Assembly (NCBI RefSeq): GCF_051912845.1
Contig: NZ_JBNCBU010000001.1
Coordinates: forward strand, 1,550,001-1,614,000
DNA from: Tsuneonella sediminis
GTDB taxonomy: Bacteria > Pseudomonadota > Alphaproteobacteria > Sphingomonadales > Sphingomonadaceae
DNA length: 64,000 bases
Direction of reading: 5' to 3'
Shown here piece after piece: positions 35,076 to 43,593 of the stretch. Position numbers and translations under genes: made by a program. The notes under the pieces were generated by a model. The model made no database searches and was not told the origin of the DNA. It saw nothing but the letters and a program-made list of their open reading frames with translations. How positions within the stretch are numbered: position 1 is the stretch's first letter; the number at the start of each line of letters is the position of its first letter.

Positions 35076-35756
35076 TTACCGCGCCGCGATATCGAAGCCA
35101 GCGGCAGCCGGGCCGGCTTCGGCCATGTAGGGGATCGGATTGACCGCTTCGCCGGCGACACGCACTTCGTAGTGGAGGTGCGGACCGGTCGAACGGCCGG
35201 TCGAACCGACGTAACCGATCACGTCACCCTTGCGGACACGCTCGCCCGCGGCGACCGCAAGGCGCGACATGTGGGCGTAGCGGGTCTCGAGGTTGCCGCC
35301 GTGCTCGATCGAAACGTAAAGGCCGTAGCTGGAGAAGCGCTCGGCGCGCTCGACCACGCCGTCGGCGGTCGCATAGACCGGCGTTCCGGTCGGCGCGGCA
35401 AGGTCGATGCCCTTGTGGGCGCGCATTCCACCCAGAACGGGATGGTTGCGCATGCCGTAGCTGCTGGTGGTCGTGGCGGCCGCAAGCGGCGCGCGCGACG
35501 GGATCGACACGCCAGTGGTCGGGGCAACGGGGTTCGGCGAGCGGCCGGTGTCGAGCGACTGCCAGCTGGCGAACAGCTGCTTGAACTGCTCATCGCCCGA
35601 CGTCACGCCCGAGGCGCGGGCATCGCGCACCGGAGCGGCGATGTCGGCAGCAGCAGCGCTGGCGTTGGCGAGAGCGGGCGCGGTGCCCATCGAGAAAAAC
35701 GCACCGGCAACCGCGAGAGCTGCGAGGATACGACGCTGGATGAGTTGTGCGACCAA
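35076..35756 (-). CDS. M23 family peptidase (LytM-type), exported
   Basis: A 226-residue protein with a signal (LAALAVAGAFFSMGTAPALA, cleavage near residue 30) and a C-terminal LytM/M23 domain. Zinc ligands are seen in YGMRNHPVLGGMRAHKGIDLAAPTGTPVYA (His and Asp) and in GPHLHYEVRV. The expected action is cleavage of peptidoglycan cross-links or regulation of amidases. The start appears to be TTG (35756): no in-frame ATG exists before the signal peptide, and an upstream TAA closes the frame. AGGACGGG upstream could serve as Shine-Dalgarno. Upstream there is a 150-base gap to DUF455. It ends with a strong terminator. Confidence 0.9.
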   Translation of the reverse strand: MVAQLIQRRILAALAVAGAFFSMGTAPALANASAAAADIAAPVRDARASGVTSGDEQFKQLFASWQSLDTGRSPNPVAPTTGVSIPSRAPLAAATTTSSYGMRNHPVLGGMRAHKGIDLAAPTGTPVYATADGVVERAERFSSYGLYVSIEHGGNLETRYAHMSRLAVAAGERVRKGDVIGYVGSTGRSTGPHLHYEVRVAGEAVNPIPYMAEAGPAAAGFDIAAR

Positions 35757-35906
35757 GTTTCCCGTCCTTACTTATCTTGCGATGCCCCCCGGCACCGCAG
35801 CGAACCCATGTGCGAAACGACCGCAAAACCGGCCTTCGCGACTATTTCCTGAGACTGATCGGAACCCCCCGCCGTCTCGTGGATTATGGGTTAGCCGGCG
35901 AAAGAT

Positions 35907-36710
35907 TTATGACGCAAGTGCGTGGGACGCGCTGAGCGACAAACCGGCTGCAAGACGCGCCGAGTCGTTGAACGGCGGCTTAAGGCCCCCGCGAAAATGC
36001 TCGCGCACAAGGGAAATCCACAGGGATTCGGGTTCGGAACCGCGCATTTCGGCGCAGTCCCGGAAATGTTTGACGCCGATCGCGACGTGCCGAATCTCGT
36101 CGTCAAGGATTCGTTCCAGTATGCGCGCGCCGGCTTCATCTCCCTGATCACGCACGCGCACCAGCGTCGCGGGAGTAACGTCGAGACCGCGCGCCTCGAG
36201 AACCATCGGGACGACCGCGAGCCGCGCGGCGACGTCATGAGCCGTTTCGGCAGCTGCCTGCCACAGCCCGTCATGCGCGGGCAGGTCGCCGTAGCGGCAG
36301 CCCATCGCGCCGAGATGCCGGTCGAGGAGGGCGAAGTGCATCGCCTCGTCCGCGGCGACGGAGAGAAAGTCGCTCACGAACCCCGGCCCCATCTCGCGGC
36401 CGAAACGCCCGGCCATGTCGAGCGCCAGATCGATCGCGACGAACTCTATGTGCGCCAGCGCATGCCACAGGGCGATGCGGCCGCGCAGCGACCCGGCCTT
36501 GCCGCGCTTGGGCATCTGGCCTGGGGGGAGCAACCGCGGCGAATCCGGGCGCGCTGGCCGAGGGGGCATCGCCTCATCGAATGCAAAGGTCAGCCGGCCG
36601 AGCCGCCAGTCGCGCGCGACCTTGCGCGTCGCCATGACCTTGTCTGCCGGCGCGGAGGTAAGCAGCGCGCCCGCGATCGCGGCGCCGACGGCGGGGCCAT
36701 CTGGACTCAC
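35907..36710 (-). CDS. DUF455 ferritin-like protein, GTG start coupled to bcp
   Basis: A 267-residue DUF455 family protein with a ferritin-like four-helix fold. The diiron-type residues are in AHIEFVAIDLALD, ADEAMHFALLDRHL and DDEIRHVAIGVKHF; these carry Glu and Glu-x-x-His pairs. Function is unknown. The best start is GTG at 36710 (GTGA overlap with the bcp stop), which avoids a longer, glycine-rich N-terminus that would overlap bcp. It is the third gene of the tight glnE-bcp-DUF455 operon, so expression is probably coupled to a peroxidase. A role in metal handling or oxidative stress is only a guess from that association. Confidence 0.85.
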   Translation of the reverse strand: MSPDGPAVGAAIAGALLTSAPADKVMATRKVARDWRLGRLTFAFDEAMPPRPARPDSPRLLPPGQMPKRGKAGSLRGRIALWHALAHIEFVAIDLALDMAGRFGREMGPGFVSDFLSVAADEAMHFALLDRHLGAMGCRYGDLPAHDGLWQAAAETAHDVAARLAVVPMVLEARGLDVTPATLVRVRDQGDEAGARILERILDDEIRHVAIGVKHFRDCAEMRGSEPESLWISLVREHFRGGLKPPFNDSARLAAGLSLSASHALAS

Positions 36711-37177
36711 AGCGCCTTCGCCGCCTCCAGCACCTCTTCGGCGTGGCCTTTGACCTTCACCTTGTTCCACACGCGCGCGATGCGGCCTTCGGGGTCGAGC
36801 AGATAGGTCGTGCGGACCATCCCCAGAAAGGTCTTTCCGTACAGCTTCTTCTCGGTCCAGATCCCCAGCGCATCCGACAAGCCCCCTTCGGCTGGATCGG
36901 TCGCGAGCGGCACCGCGAGATCCTGCTTCTCGATGAAGTTGCGATGCTTCTGCGGGCTGTCCTTGCTCACCCCGAGCAGGGCCACGCCGGCGTGCGCGAA
37001 TTCACCGGCCAGCGTAGAAAAGTCCTTGGCCTCGACGGTGCAACCCGGCGTGTTGTCCTTCGGATAGAACCAGATCACGGCGGGTCGGCCCCTGAAGTCG
37101 GAGGGGCGGATCGTCCCCCCGTCGGGGGTCTCCATGGCGATGTCCGGCATCGGATCGCCGAGAGCGGGTGTGGTCAT
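36707..37177 (-). CDS. bcp: Thiol peroxidase of the Bcp/PrxQ type, one-cysteine form
   Basis: The 156-residue PrxQ-type peroxiredoxin reduces hydroperoxides. The peroxidatic cysteine is Cys46 in TPGCTVEAKDF, with the catalytic Thr and the later conserved arginine in TFLGMVRTTYLL. It is the only cysteine in the whole protein. E. coli Bcp has a resolving cysteine five residues later (TPGCTVQAC), which is lysine here; the enzyme must therefore be a one-Cys type and needs an external thiol. glnE overlaps its start by four bases (ATGA), and DUF455 overlaps its end by four (GTGA), so all three genes form one unit. Confidence 0.93.
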   Translation of the reverse strand: MTTPALGDPMPDIAMETPDGGTIRPSDFRGRPAVIWFYPKDNTPGCTVEAKDFSTLAGEFAHAGVALLGVSKDSPQKHRNFIEKQDLAVPLATDPAEGGLSDALGIWTEKKLYGKTFLGMVRTTYLLDPEGRIARVWNKVKVKGHAEEVLEAAKAL

Positions 37178-39888
37178 TCGCTTTCTCCGGGTTCGAGTTC
37201 GGCGAGAGGTTCGCCGAACGAATCGGTCCAGGCTGCCGCGACCTCCTGCCGCGCCGCGGCGAATGCGCGCAAGAGCGCCGGGAGGTCGGCAAATCCGCAG
37301 ACCTCGGCAAGCGCTGCGGCGGCGGCGGGAGGAGGCTGGGCAAGATCGGGCGCCAGCAGCCGCCCTGCAATCAGCAGACGGGTCATCAGGGCCAGCGCCT
37401 CGCGCACGTCCGGCCGGACCAGCCCCCCACTGGCCAGGGCCGTAACCGCCTGCCCGAGGTCGGGATCGAAACCGGTCCGCTCGCGCAGTTGCAGGTAGTG
37501 CACGAGAAACTCGAGATCGACGAGCCCGCCACGCAGGAGCTTTGCGTCGAGCGGCCCCTGCGGCGGCTTGTGCGCGGCCATTTCAGCCCGCATCCTCAGG
37601 ACGTCTTCGCGCAGCACCACCGGGTCGCGCGGGCGACGGAGCACCTCGTCTATTATCGCGCGAAGCGCCGCGCGTGCGGGGGGGGACCCCGTCAGAACGC
37701 GCGCGCGCGCCAACGCCATGTGCTCCCAGGTCCAGGCTTCCTCGCGCTGGTAGCGCGCGAAACTGTCGAAACTGACCGCGAGCGGCCCCTGGGCGCCCTG
37801 CGGGCGGAGACGGGTGTCGACCTCGTAAAGCGCGCCCTCGGCGGTCGGCACGCTAAGCGCCGCGGTTACCCGCTGGGCAAGCCGGTTGAAGTAGTGGGTG
37901 ACCCCGAGGGGGCGCGGGCCGTCCGATTCCCCGCTGAAGTCGCCGCTGAACAGGAACACGACGTCGAGGTCCGATGCGTGAGTCAGCGTCCCCCCACCGA
38001 AGCGCCCCAGCCCCAGAACGACCAGTTCGCTTCCCGGCACCTGCCCATGCGATCGCTCGAACTCGGCAACGGCGGCATCCTGCGCGACCGCCAGCGCGGC
38101 TTCCGCGGTGCGCGACAGCGCCTCGCCGATCGCGAGCGGATCGTGGACCGCGGCGACGGTCTGCAGGCCGAGCGCGAAGCGCAGTTCGCCGGTCACCCGG
38201 CGGATCCGGTCGAGCCGGCGCTCGTAGTCGTCGCCGTCGTCGGCAGCCACCATGAGCCCCGCGATATCCGCGACCGGGCCGGGCAACTCGAGTGCCTGCC
38301 GGCCGATGAGCGCGTCGAGCAGCTCGGGCCGGCGGCCAAGCTCGTCGGCCAGCGCCGGGGCGAGAATGAGGATCCGCGCCAGCTGGTCGAGCAGCGCGGG
38401 CCGCTGAAGCAGGAGATTGAAGAGGTTGAGCGCGCTCGGCACCGCCGTCAGGACGCGTTCCATGCGGTTCACGGCCTGGTCGGGCTCGGGCGCCGCAGCG
38501 AAGCGCTCGAGGAGAAGGGGCAACAGCGCCTCGAGCGCCGCGCGCGCCGGCTCGGAGCGCAAGGCGCGAATGCGCCCGTCGCTCCACCCGGCGATCCGTT
38601 CCGACAGGCGCGCAGGATCGGCAAAACCCAGCTCGGCGAGGCGGCCTTCCAGTGCCTCGCCGGTGGCAACGACCGGCGGAGCACCGTCCGCGTCTTCGGC
38701 GACAAGCTGGTCATAGGATGCCGCAACGCGGGCGGTAATCCCTTCGAGTTCGGCCACCAGCGCGGCCCCGTCCGCCAGCCCGTCAAGCCGCGCGACCGCG
38801 TCTAGCCGATCCCCGTCCGGAAGCCGGTGCGTCTGCTGGTCCCCGATCATCTGGAGCCGGTGTTCGACCGTGCGAAGCCTGTCGTATGCATCGCCCAGGG
38901 CCGCTGCATCGTCGGCAGAGACGATCCCGGCTGCGGCGAGCGCGTCGAGCGCGGCCCGGGTTCCGCGCTGGCGGAGCGACGGGTCTCTCCCGCCGTGGAT
39001 CAGCTGGTGGGTCTGGGCGAAGAACTCGATCTCGCGGATCCCGCCGCGACCAAGCTTCACGTTGAACCCGGGGCCGGGCTTCGTCGGCCCGGCGTGGCTC
39101 GCCCGGATGCGCGCCGACAGCCGGCGGATGTCGCCGATCGCCCCGAAATCGAGGCTGCGCCGCCAGACGAACGACCGGATTGCCGCGAGGAACGCCTCGC
39201 CGGCGGCGACGTCGCCTGCAGCGCTGCGCGCCTTGATGAAGGCGGCGCGCTCCCATGCCAGCGCCGAGCTTTCGTAATGGGTGAGCGCCGCATCGACCGG
39301 TATAGCCGGCGGGCTCACCTCGCTCGCCGGGCGCAGGCGCAGGTCGACCCGGAACACGTAGCCCTCGCTCGTCACTTCGCTCAACAGCCGGACCGCCTCG
39401 CGGACGTATCGCTGGGCGACCTCGCCCGGCTCGTCGCGCTCGCGCCGGGGAAGGAGCCGGGGGTCGTAGAGCAGGATCGGATCGATGTCGGAACTGTAGT
39501 TGAGTTCGCGCGCACCGTGCTTGCCGAGCGCCAGCGCGATCATGCCGGCGGGCTCGGCATCGGGAACCCGCGCGCGCATCACCGCGGCGAGCGCAGCGCC
39601 AAGCGCCCGGTCGGCGAAATCCGAGAGTTCCTCCATCACCCGCGCCAGGGGAAACGCGCCGGCAAGGTCCCCCACGGCCAGCGCGGTGGCAAGCGCCAGC
39701 CGTTCGCGGCGCAGCGCGATTCCCGCGTCGTCGGCGCGTTCGCCCGCCGCCTTTGCCCACGCCATGGCCGCCTCGCCTTCCCCCCTCTCGAGCAGTTCGG
39801 CGAGTCCCGGCAGACGATCCAGCGCGCGGGCAAGGAACGGCGCCTCGCTGCGCGCCCGATCGATCGCCGATGTCCAGTCCGCCGCCAT
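37174..39888 (-). CDS. glnE: Glutamine synthetase adenylyltransferase/adenylyl-removing enzyme
   Basis: The 904-residue bifunctional GlnE adds and removes AMP on glutamine synthetase in response to PII. The N-terminal deadenylylase half has ALGKHGARELNYSSDIDPILLYD, and the C-terminal adenylylase half has VLGLGRFGGGTLTHASDLDVVFLF. Both keep the two Asp metal ligands, and a middle regulatory region separates them. Start 39888 is normal; the long upstream open frame runs over the M28 gene and is not credible. It is first in the operon with bcp and DUF455. Together with gltBD and NAD-GDH in this window it completes a good part of the nitrogen-assimilation control. Confidence 0.96.
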   Translation of the reverse strand: MAADWTSAIDRARSEAPFLARALDRLPGLAELLERGEGEAAMAWAKAAGERADDAGIALRRERLALATALAVGDLAGAFPLARVMEELSDFADRALGAALAAVMRARVPDAEPAGMIALALGKHGARELNYSSDIDPILLYDPRLLPRRERDEPGEVAQRYVREAVRLLSEVTSEGYVFRVDLRLRPASEVSPPAIPVDAALTHYESSALAWERAAFIKARSAAGDVAAGEAFLAAIRSFVWRRSLDFGAIGDIRRLSARIRASHAGPTKPGPGFNVKLGRGGIREIEFFAQTHQLIHGGRDPSLRQRGTRAALDALAAAGIVSADDAAALGDAYDRLRTVEHRLQMIGDQQTHRLPDGDRLDAVARLDGLADGAALVAELEGITARVAASYDQLVAEDADGAPPVVATGEALEGRLAELGFADPARLSERIAGWSDGRIRALRSEPARAALEALLPLLLERFAAAPEPDQAVNRMERVLTAVPSALNLFNLLLQRPALLDQLARILILAPALADELGRRPELLDALIGRQALELPGPVADIAGLMVAADDGDDYERRLDRIRRVTGELRFALGLQTVAAVHDPLAIGEALSRTAEAALAVAQDAAVAEFERSHGQVPGSELVVLGLGRFGGGTLTHASDLDVVFLFSGDFSGESDGPRPLGVTHYFNRLAQRVTAALSVPTAEGALYEVDTRLRPQGAQGPLAVSFDSFARYQREEAWTWEHMALARARVLTGSPPARAALRAIIDEVLRRPRDPVVLREDVLRMRAEMAAHKPPQGPLDAKLLRGGLVDLEFLVHYLQLRERTGFDPDLGQAVTALASGGLVRPDVREALALMTRLLIAGRLLAPDLAQPPPAAAAALAEVCGFADLPALLRAFAAARQEVAAAWTDSFGEPLAELEPGESE

Positions 39889-39990
39889 CGCACCGGGCCC
39901 TGCCGCTTCCGCACGCTGCGTGCAAGCTGCGGTCTTGCGGCGGCGGTCCCGCTTTGCGATGAGCGCGCATCGCAGAAAAGGACTTCCCCG

Positions 39991-41691
39991 ATGACCGTTC
40001 GCACCTTGCTTGCTGCCGCAGCGGCGCTGTCGCTGGCCGCCTGTTCGATGACCGCCACCGGAGAGCCGGCAACCGCGTCCGGCACCATCGAGGTCCCCGA
40101 CGTCGCAGCCGGGCCGCTGTCCGAGGAGACCCTTCGCACCGCCGTCGAGCGGCTCGCCTCGGATGAATTCGAAGGCCGCGCCCCGGGCACGCCGGGCGAG
40201 GAGAAGACCGTCGCCTACCTGGTCGAACAGTTCCGGAAGGCGGGGCTGAAGCCGGGCAACAACGGCTCGTGGATCCAGAAGGCCCCGCTGGTCGAGATTA
40301 CCGGGGCCCGGTACGCGCCGCTCACCGTGACCGGTCCGAACGGCAAGGCCATGGCGTTCGAATATGGCAAGGACTGGGTAGGCGCGACCTACCGCGAAGC
40401 GCCCGAAGTCAGCATCGACGGGAGCGAACTGGTCTTCGTCGGCTACGGAATCGTGGCCCCCGAAAAGGGGTGGAACGACTACGCCGGCGTCGACATGAAG
40501 GGCAAGACCGCGGTCATCCTGGTGAACGATCCCGACTACATGGCCAAGGACCTGGGCGGCGAATTCAACGGCCGCGCGATGACCTATTACGGTCGCTGGA
40601 CCTACAAGTACGAGGAAGCTGCCCGGCAGGGCGCGGCCGCGGCGCTGATCGTTCACGACGACTTTCCCGCCGCCTACGGGTGGAACGTGGTGGAAAGCTC
40701 GTGGACCGGACCGCAGGCCTATGCCCAGCGCGCCGACAAGGGCGCGAGCCAGACGAAGATGAACGGATGGATCCAGAAGGAGGTCGCGGAAAGGATCCTC
40801 GGCGCCGCTGGTAAGGACCTCGCCGCGCTGTCGGCACAAGCCGGCAAGAAGGGCTTCAAGCCCGTTCCGCTGGGGGTGACGGCCTCGACCTCGTTTTCCA
40901 ACACCGTCCGCAAGTTCGAATCGCAGAACGTCGTCGGCGTCTTGGAAGGCGCCGAGGCGAAGGACGAGTACGTCCTCTACACAGCGCACTGGGACCACCT
41001 CGGCCGGTGCAAGGCCGACGCCACGGGCGACGATATCTGCAACGGCGCGGTCGACAACGCGACGGGGACAGCCGCGCTGATCGCGCTCGCCGAAGCCAAC
41101 GCCAAGGCCGGACCCGCCCGCCGCAGCCAGGTGTTCCTCGCGGTGACCGCCGAGGAATCGGGCCTACTGGGAAGCGACTACTACGCCGCCAACCCAATTT
41201 TCCCGCTCGACCGCACGGTCGGCGGTATCAATATCGACGGCATGCCGATGGGGGGACGTGCAAGGGACGTGGTCGCGATTGGCGGCGCCAAGAGCGCGCT
41301 CGATGCGTTCCTTGGCAAGTTCGCCGAAGCGGAAAAGCTGACGATCAACGCCGAGCCGACCCCCGAGAAGGGGTTCTATTACCGCTCGGACCACTTCAAC
41401 CTCGCCAAGGTCGGGGTGCCGATGCTCTACCTCAAGGGCGGCGACGACTTCGAGAAAGGTGGCCGTGCTGCCGGCGAAGCCTACGCCAGGAAATGGACCG
41501 AGGAGATCTACCACCAGCCCAGCGACGAATTCGATCTTGACTGGAACTGGGACGGGGCGATGCAGATCCTCCAGCTGTACTACCGGATCGGCCGCAGCAT
41601 GGCGATGAGCCCCAGCTGGCCTAACTGGAACGAGGGCGACGAATTCCGTGCCGCGCGGGACAAGAGCTGCGCCGCCGAGGGCGGCTGCTGA
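39991..41691 (+). CDS. M28 family zinc peptidase, lipoprotein
   Basis: A 566-residue lipoprotein with the lipobox LSLAAC at residue 18, followed by a PA-type insert and an M28 peptidase domain. Zinc ligands are visible: HWDHLG, GAVDNATGTA, AEESGLLGS, GINIDGMP and YRSDHFN. The expected function is aminopeptidase activity in the periplasm or outer membrane. A second conserved region with GKTAVILVNDPDY and YKYEEAARQGAAAALI is the protease-associated domain. ATG 39991 is the start; the frame is open upstream over glnE. agmatine deiminase follows 8 bases after its stop and may be co-transcribed. Confidence 0.95.
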   Translation: MTVRTLLAAAAALSLAACSMTATGEPATASGTIEVPDVAAGPLSEETLRTAVERLASDEFEGRAPGTPGEEKTVAYLVEQFRKAGLKPGNNGSWIQKAPLVEITGARYAPLTVTGPNGKAMAFEYGKDWVGATYREAPEVSIDGSELVFVGYGIVAPEKGWNDYAGVDMKGKTAVILVNDPDYMAKDLGGEFNGRAMTYYGRWTYKYEEAARQGAAAALIVHDDFPAAYGWNVVESSWTGPQAYAQRADKGASQTKMNGWIQKEVAERILGAAGKDLAALSAQAGKKGFKPVPLGVTASTSFSNTVRKFESQNVVGVLEGAEAKDEYVLYTAHWDHLGRCKADATGDDICNGAVDNATGTAALIALAEANAKAGPARRSQVFLAVTAEESGLLGSDYYAANPIFPLDRTVGGINIDGMPMGGRARDVVAIGGAKSALDAFLGKFAEAEKLTINAEPTPEKGFYYRSDHFNLAKVGVPMLYLKGGDDFEKGGRAAGEAYARKWTEEIYHQPSDEFDLDWNWDGAMQILQLYYRIGRSMAMSPSWPNWNEGDEFRAARDKSCAAEGGC

Positions 41692-41699
41692 AGTCGCCG

Positions 41700-42680
41700 A
41701 TGACCGCGCTCATGCCGCCCGAATGGTCGCCGCAGGACTGGCTGTGGATCGGCTTTCCGCACGATGCCGGGGAATGGCCGGGCTACCTGGGCCGCGCGCA
41801 GGAACAGATCGCGGCGTTCGCCAGCGCGGTGGCCGAAAGCGGGCAGGAGGTGCGCCTGCTCGTCCGCGACGCGGCGAACGAGGCGCGGGCCCGTTCGCTG
41901 GTCTCGGCAGCGGTCACGCTCGAGCGGCGCACCTACGGCGACGTGTGGCTGCGCGACACCGGGCCGCTCGTCCGCGCGGACGGAGCTGCACTGCGGTGCG
42001 GCTTCAACGGCTGGGGCGGCAAGTACCTCATGGAAGGCGACCAGGCCGTGGGCGCCGAACTTGCGCGGGATGCGGGCCTGCCGGTTGTCGAGGGCGACTG
42101 GATCCTCGAGGGCGGGGCGATCGACGGTGACGGCACCGGCCTTGTCGCTACCACGGAACAGTGCCTGCTCAATCCCAACCGCAACCCGCGACTGTCGCGC
42201 GCCGAGATCGAGGACCGCTTGCGCCGCGATCTCGGCTTCGATCGAGTGCTGTGGCTGGGAGACGGCCTCGTCAACGACCACACCGATGGTCACGTCGATA
42301 ACCTTGCGCGGTTCGTCGCCCCCAACCGTCTCGCCCTGCCGCGCCCCACAGGCCCCGGCGATCCCAATGCCGCAATCTACGCCGACGCGAAGGCGCGGGC
42401 CGAAGCGGCCAGCGTGGAAGTGACCGAGATTCCCTCGCCCGGCCTCGTCACCCGAGGCGACCTCGTCGAACCCGCCAGCTACGCGAACTTCGCGATCACG
42501 AGCCATCTCGTCGTCGTGCCGACCTTCGGCTCGGTCCACGACGACGACGGGGTTGCCGCGATCGCGGCGCTGTTCCCCGACCGCGCGACGATCGGCCTGC
42601 CGGCCGACGCCGTACTGGCGGGCGGTGGCGGCTTCCATTGCGCGAGCCAGCAGATGCCCCGACTGTCCGGACGGCATTAA
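41700..42680 (+). CDS. aguA: Agmatine deiminase
   Basis: The 326-residue enzyme converts agmatine to N-carbamoylputrescine plus ammonia, part of arginine/polyamine catabolism. Active-site features are RTYGDVWLRDTGP (Asp), NDHTDGHVDNLARFV (His and Asp) and the nucleophilic cysteine in GGGFHCASQQMP. It begins eight bases after the M28 peptidase stop. The N-terminus PPEWSPQDWLWIGFPHD fits the family. Carbamoylputrescine amidase is not in the window, so the next step must be encoded elsewhere. Confidence 0.95.
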   Translation: MTALMPPEWSPQDWLWIGFPHDAGEWPGYLGRAQEQIAAFASAVAESGQEVRLLVRDAANEARARSLVSAAVTLERRTYGDVWLRDTGPLVRADGAALRCGFNGWGGKYLMEGDQAVGAELARDAGLPVVEGDWILEGGAIDGDGTGLVATTEQCLLNPNRNPRLSRAEIEDRLRRDLGFDRVLWLGDGLVNDHTDGHVDNLARFVAPNRLALPRPTGPGDPNAAIYADAKARAEAASVEVTEIPSPGLVTRGDLVEPASYANFAITSHLVVVPTFGSVHDDDGVAAIAALFPDRATIGLPADAVLAGGGGFHCASQQMPRLSGRH

Positions 42681-42715
42681 CCCCGAATTAGGGATTCCGC
42701 GCGCAGGCTGCGCGA

Positions 42716-42838
42716 ATGGCCAGAGCCGTTGCCTATATCAGCACCGCCGAGTCGCCTCTCGTCGAGGTGGCCCGCTTTCTGATCGCGACCGCCTGCCCGC
42801 TCGCTCTGATCTTCGCCGGCCGCGCGCTGCCGTTCTAG
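42716..42838 (+). CDS. Small single-span hypothetical protein, 40 residues
   Basis: A short frame starts MARAVAYISTAESPLVEVAR and has a hydrophobic segment FLIATACPLALIFAG at about residues 21-35. The stop at 42836-42838 overlaps the end of the convergent TauE-type permease by four bases. No strong Shine-Dalgarno is seen. It could be a small membrane protein in an operon with agmatine deiminase (35 bases upstream). The evidence is hydrophobic character plus position, so confidence is low. Confidence 0.35.
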   Translation: MARAVAYISTAESPLVEVARFLIATACPLALIFAGRALPF

Positions 42839-43581
42839 AACGCGAGCTTGGCCAGCGCGACGAGTGCTGTCGCGCCCAGCACCAGCGCGACGATCACCCG
42901 CCACGTGCGCTCCTCGACCTGCCCGAACTTGCGCGCGCCGAGCCAGTTGCCCGCCAGCACGGCGGGCAGGAGCAGCGCGGCGAGCACGAGGTAACTCGGC
43001 TCGAGCACGCCGAGCGCCGCGCCCGACACGAGGCTGACCGCCGACGACGAGGCAAACACGAGCAGCATCGATGCCTTCGCGACCGCGCGCGGGATGTCCC
43101 TGCCCACGTAGTAGGGCACCACCGGTGGGCCAGGCATGCCGGCGAACCCTGTCAGCAGCCCGGTCGCAAGGCCGGTGGCGCCGGTATGGAGGCGGCCGGG
43201 CAAGTCCCCGGGGCGGCGGGGCAGGAGCACCGCGAGAAAGGCCGACAGCGCGACGAGCGCGATGAGCAGGCGCGCGACCGGCGGCGGAGTGACCGAAAGC
43301 AGCCATAAACCCGGTGCGGTGGCGACGGTCACCCAGCCGATGATCCGCCAGGCGGACCGCTCGGCCTGACGCAGGAGAACGGGCAGGTCGGCAAGACCGA
43401 TGAGCACCGACACGCCGTTCGTGACCAGCACGGCCTCCAGCGGACTCATCGCAAGCGCGAGGACCGGGACCAGGAGGATCGCCATCCCGAACCCCGCGAT
43501 CCCGCGTACGTAGGCGGCCGCGAACGCCGCCGCCAGCGCGCCGGCAACCTGCGCCCAGCCGAAACCGATCAGCGACTCCAA
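42835..43581 (-). CDS. Sulfite exporter TauE/SafE family permease
   Basis: A 248-residue TSUP membrane protein with about eight membrane segments. The family signature GIAGFGMAILLVPVLAL appears near residue 27 and its second half LTGFAGMPGPPVVPYYVGRDIPR near 150. It probably moves an anionic sulphur compound or organic acid. No ATG is available at the N-terminus: the frame starts TTG at 43581, 12 bases after the thrS stop, and a TGA closes the frame upstream, so the TTG start is accepted. Being on the same strand as thrS and close behind it, it may be co-transcribed with that gene. The true substrate is unknown. Confidence 0.88.
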   Translation of the reverse strand: MESLIGFGWAQVAGALAAAFAAAYVRGIAGFGMAILLVPVLALAMSPLEAVLVTNGVSVLIGLADLPVLLRQAERSAWRIIGWVTVATAPGLWLLSVTPPPVARLLIALVALSAFLAVLLPRRPGDLPGRLHTGATGLATGLLTGFAGMPGPPVVPYYVGRDIPRAVAKASMLLVFASSSAVSLVSGAALGVLEPSYLVLAALLLPAVLAGNWLGARKFGQVEERTWRVIVALVLGATALVALAKLAF

Positions 43582-43593
43582 GCCGCGGCTGCC

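Noticed and set aside
37168..38805. A plus-strand open frame opposite glnE
   Set aside because: GlnE motifs are intact on the minus strand and the opposite frame has no recognisable protein.
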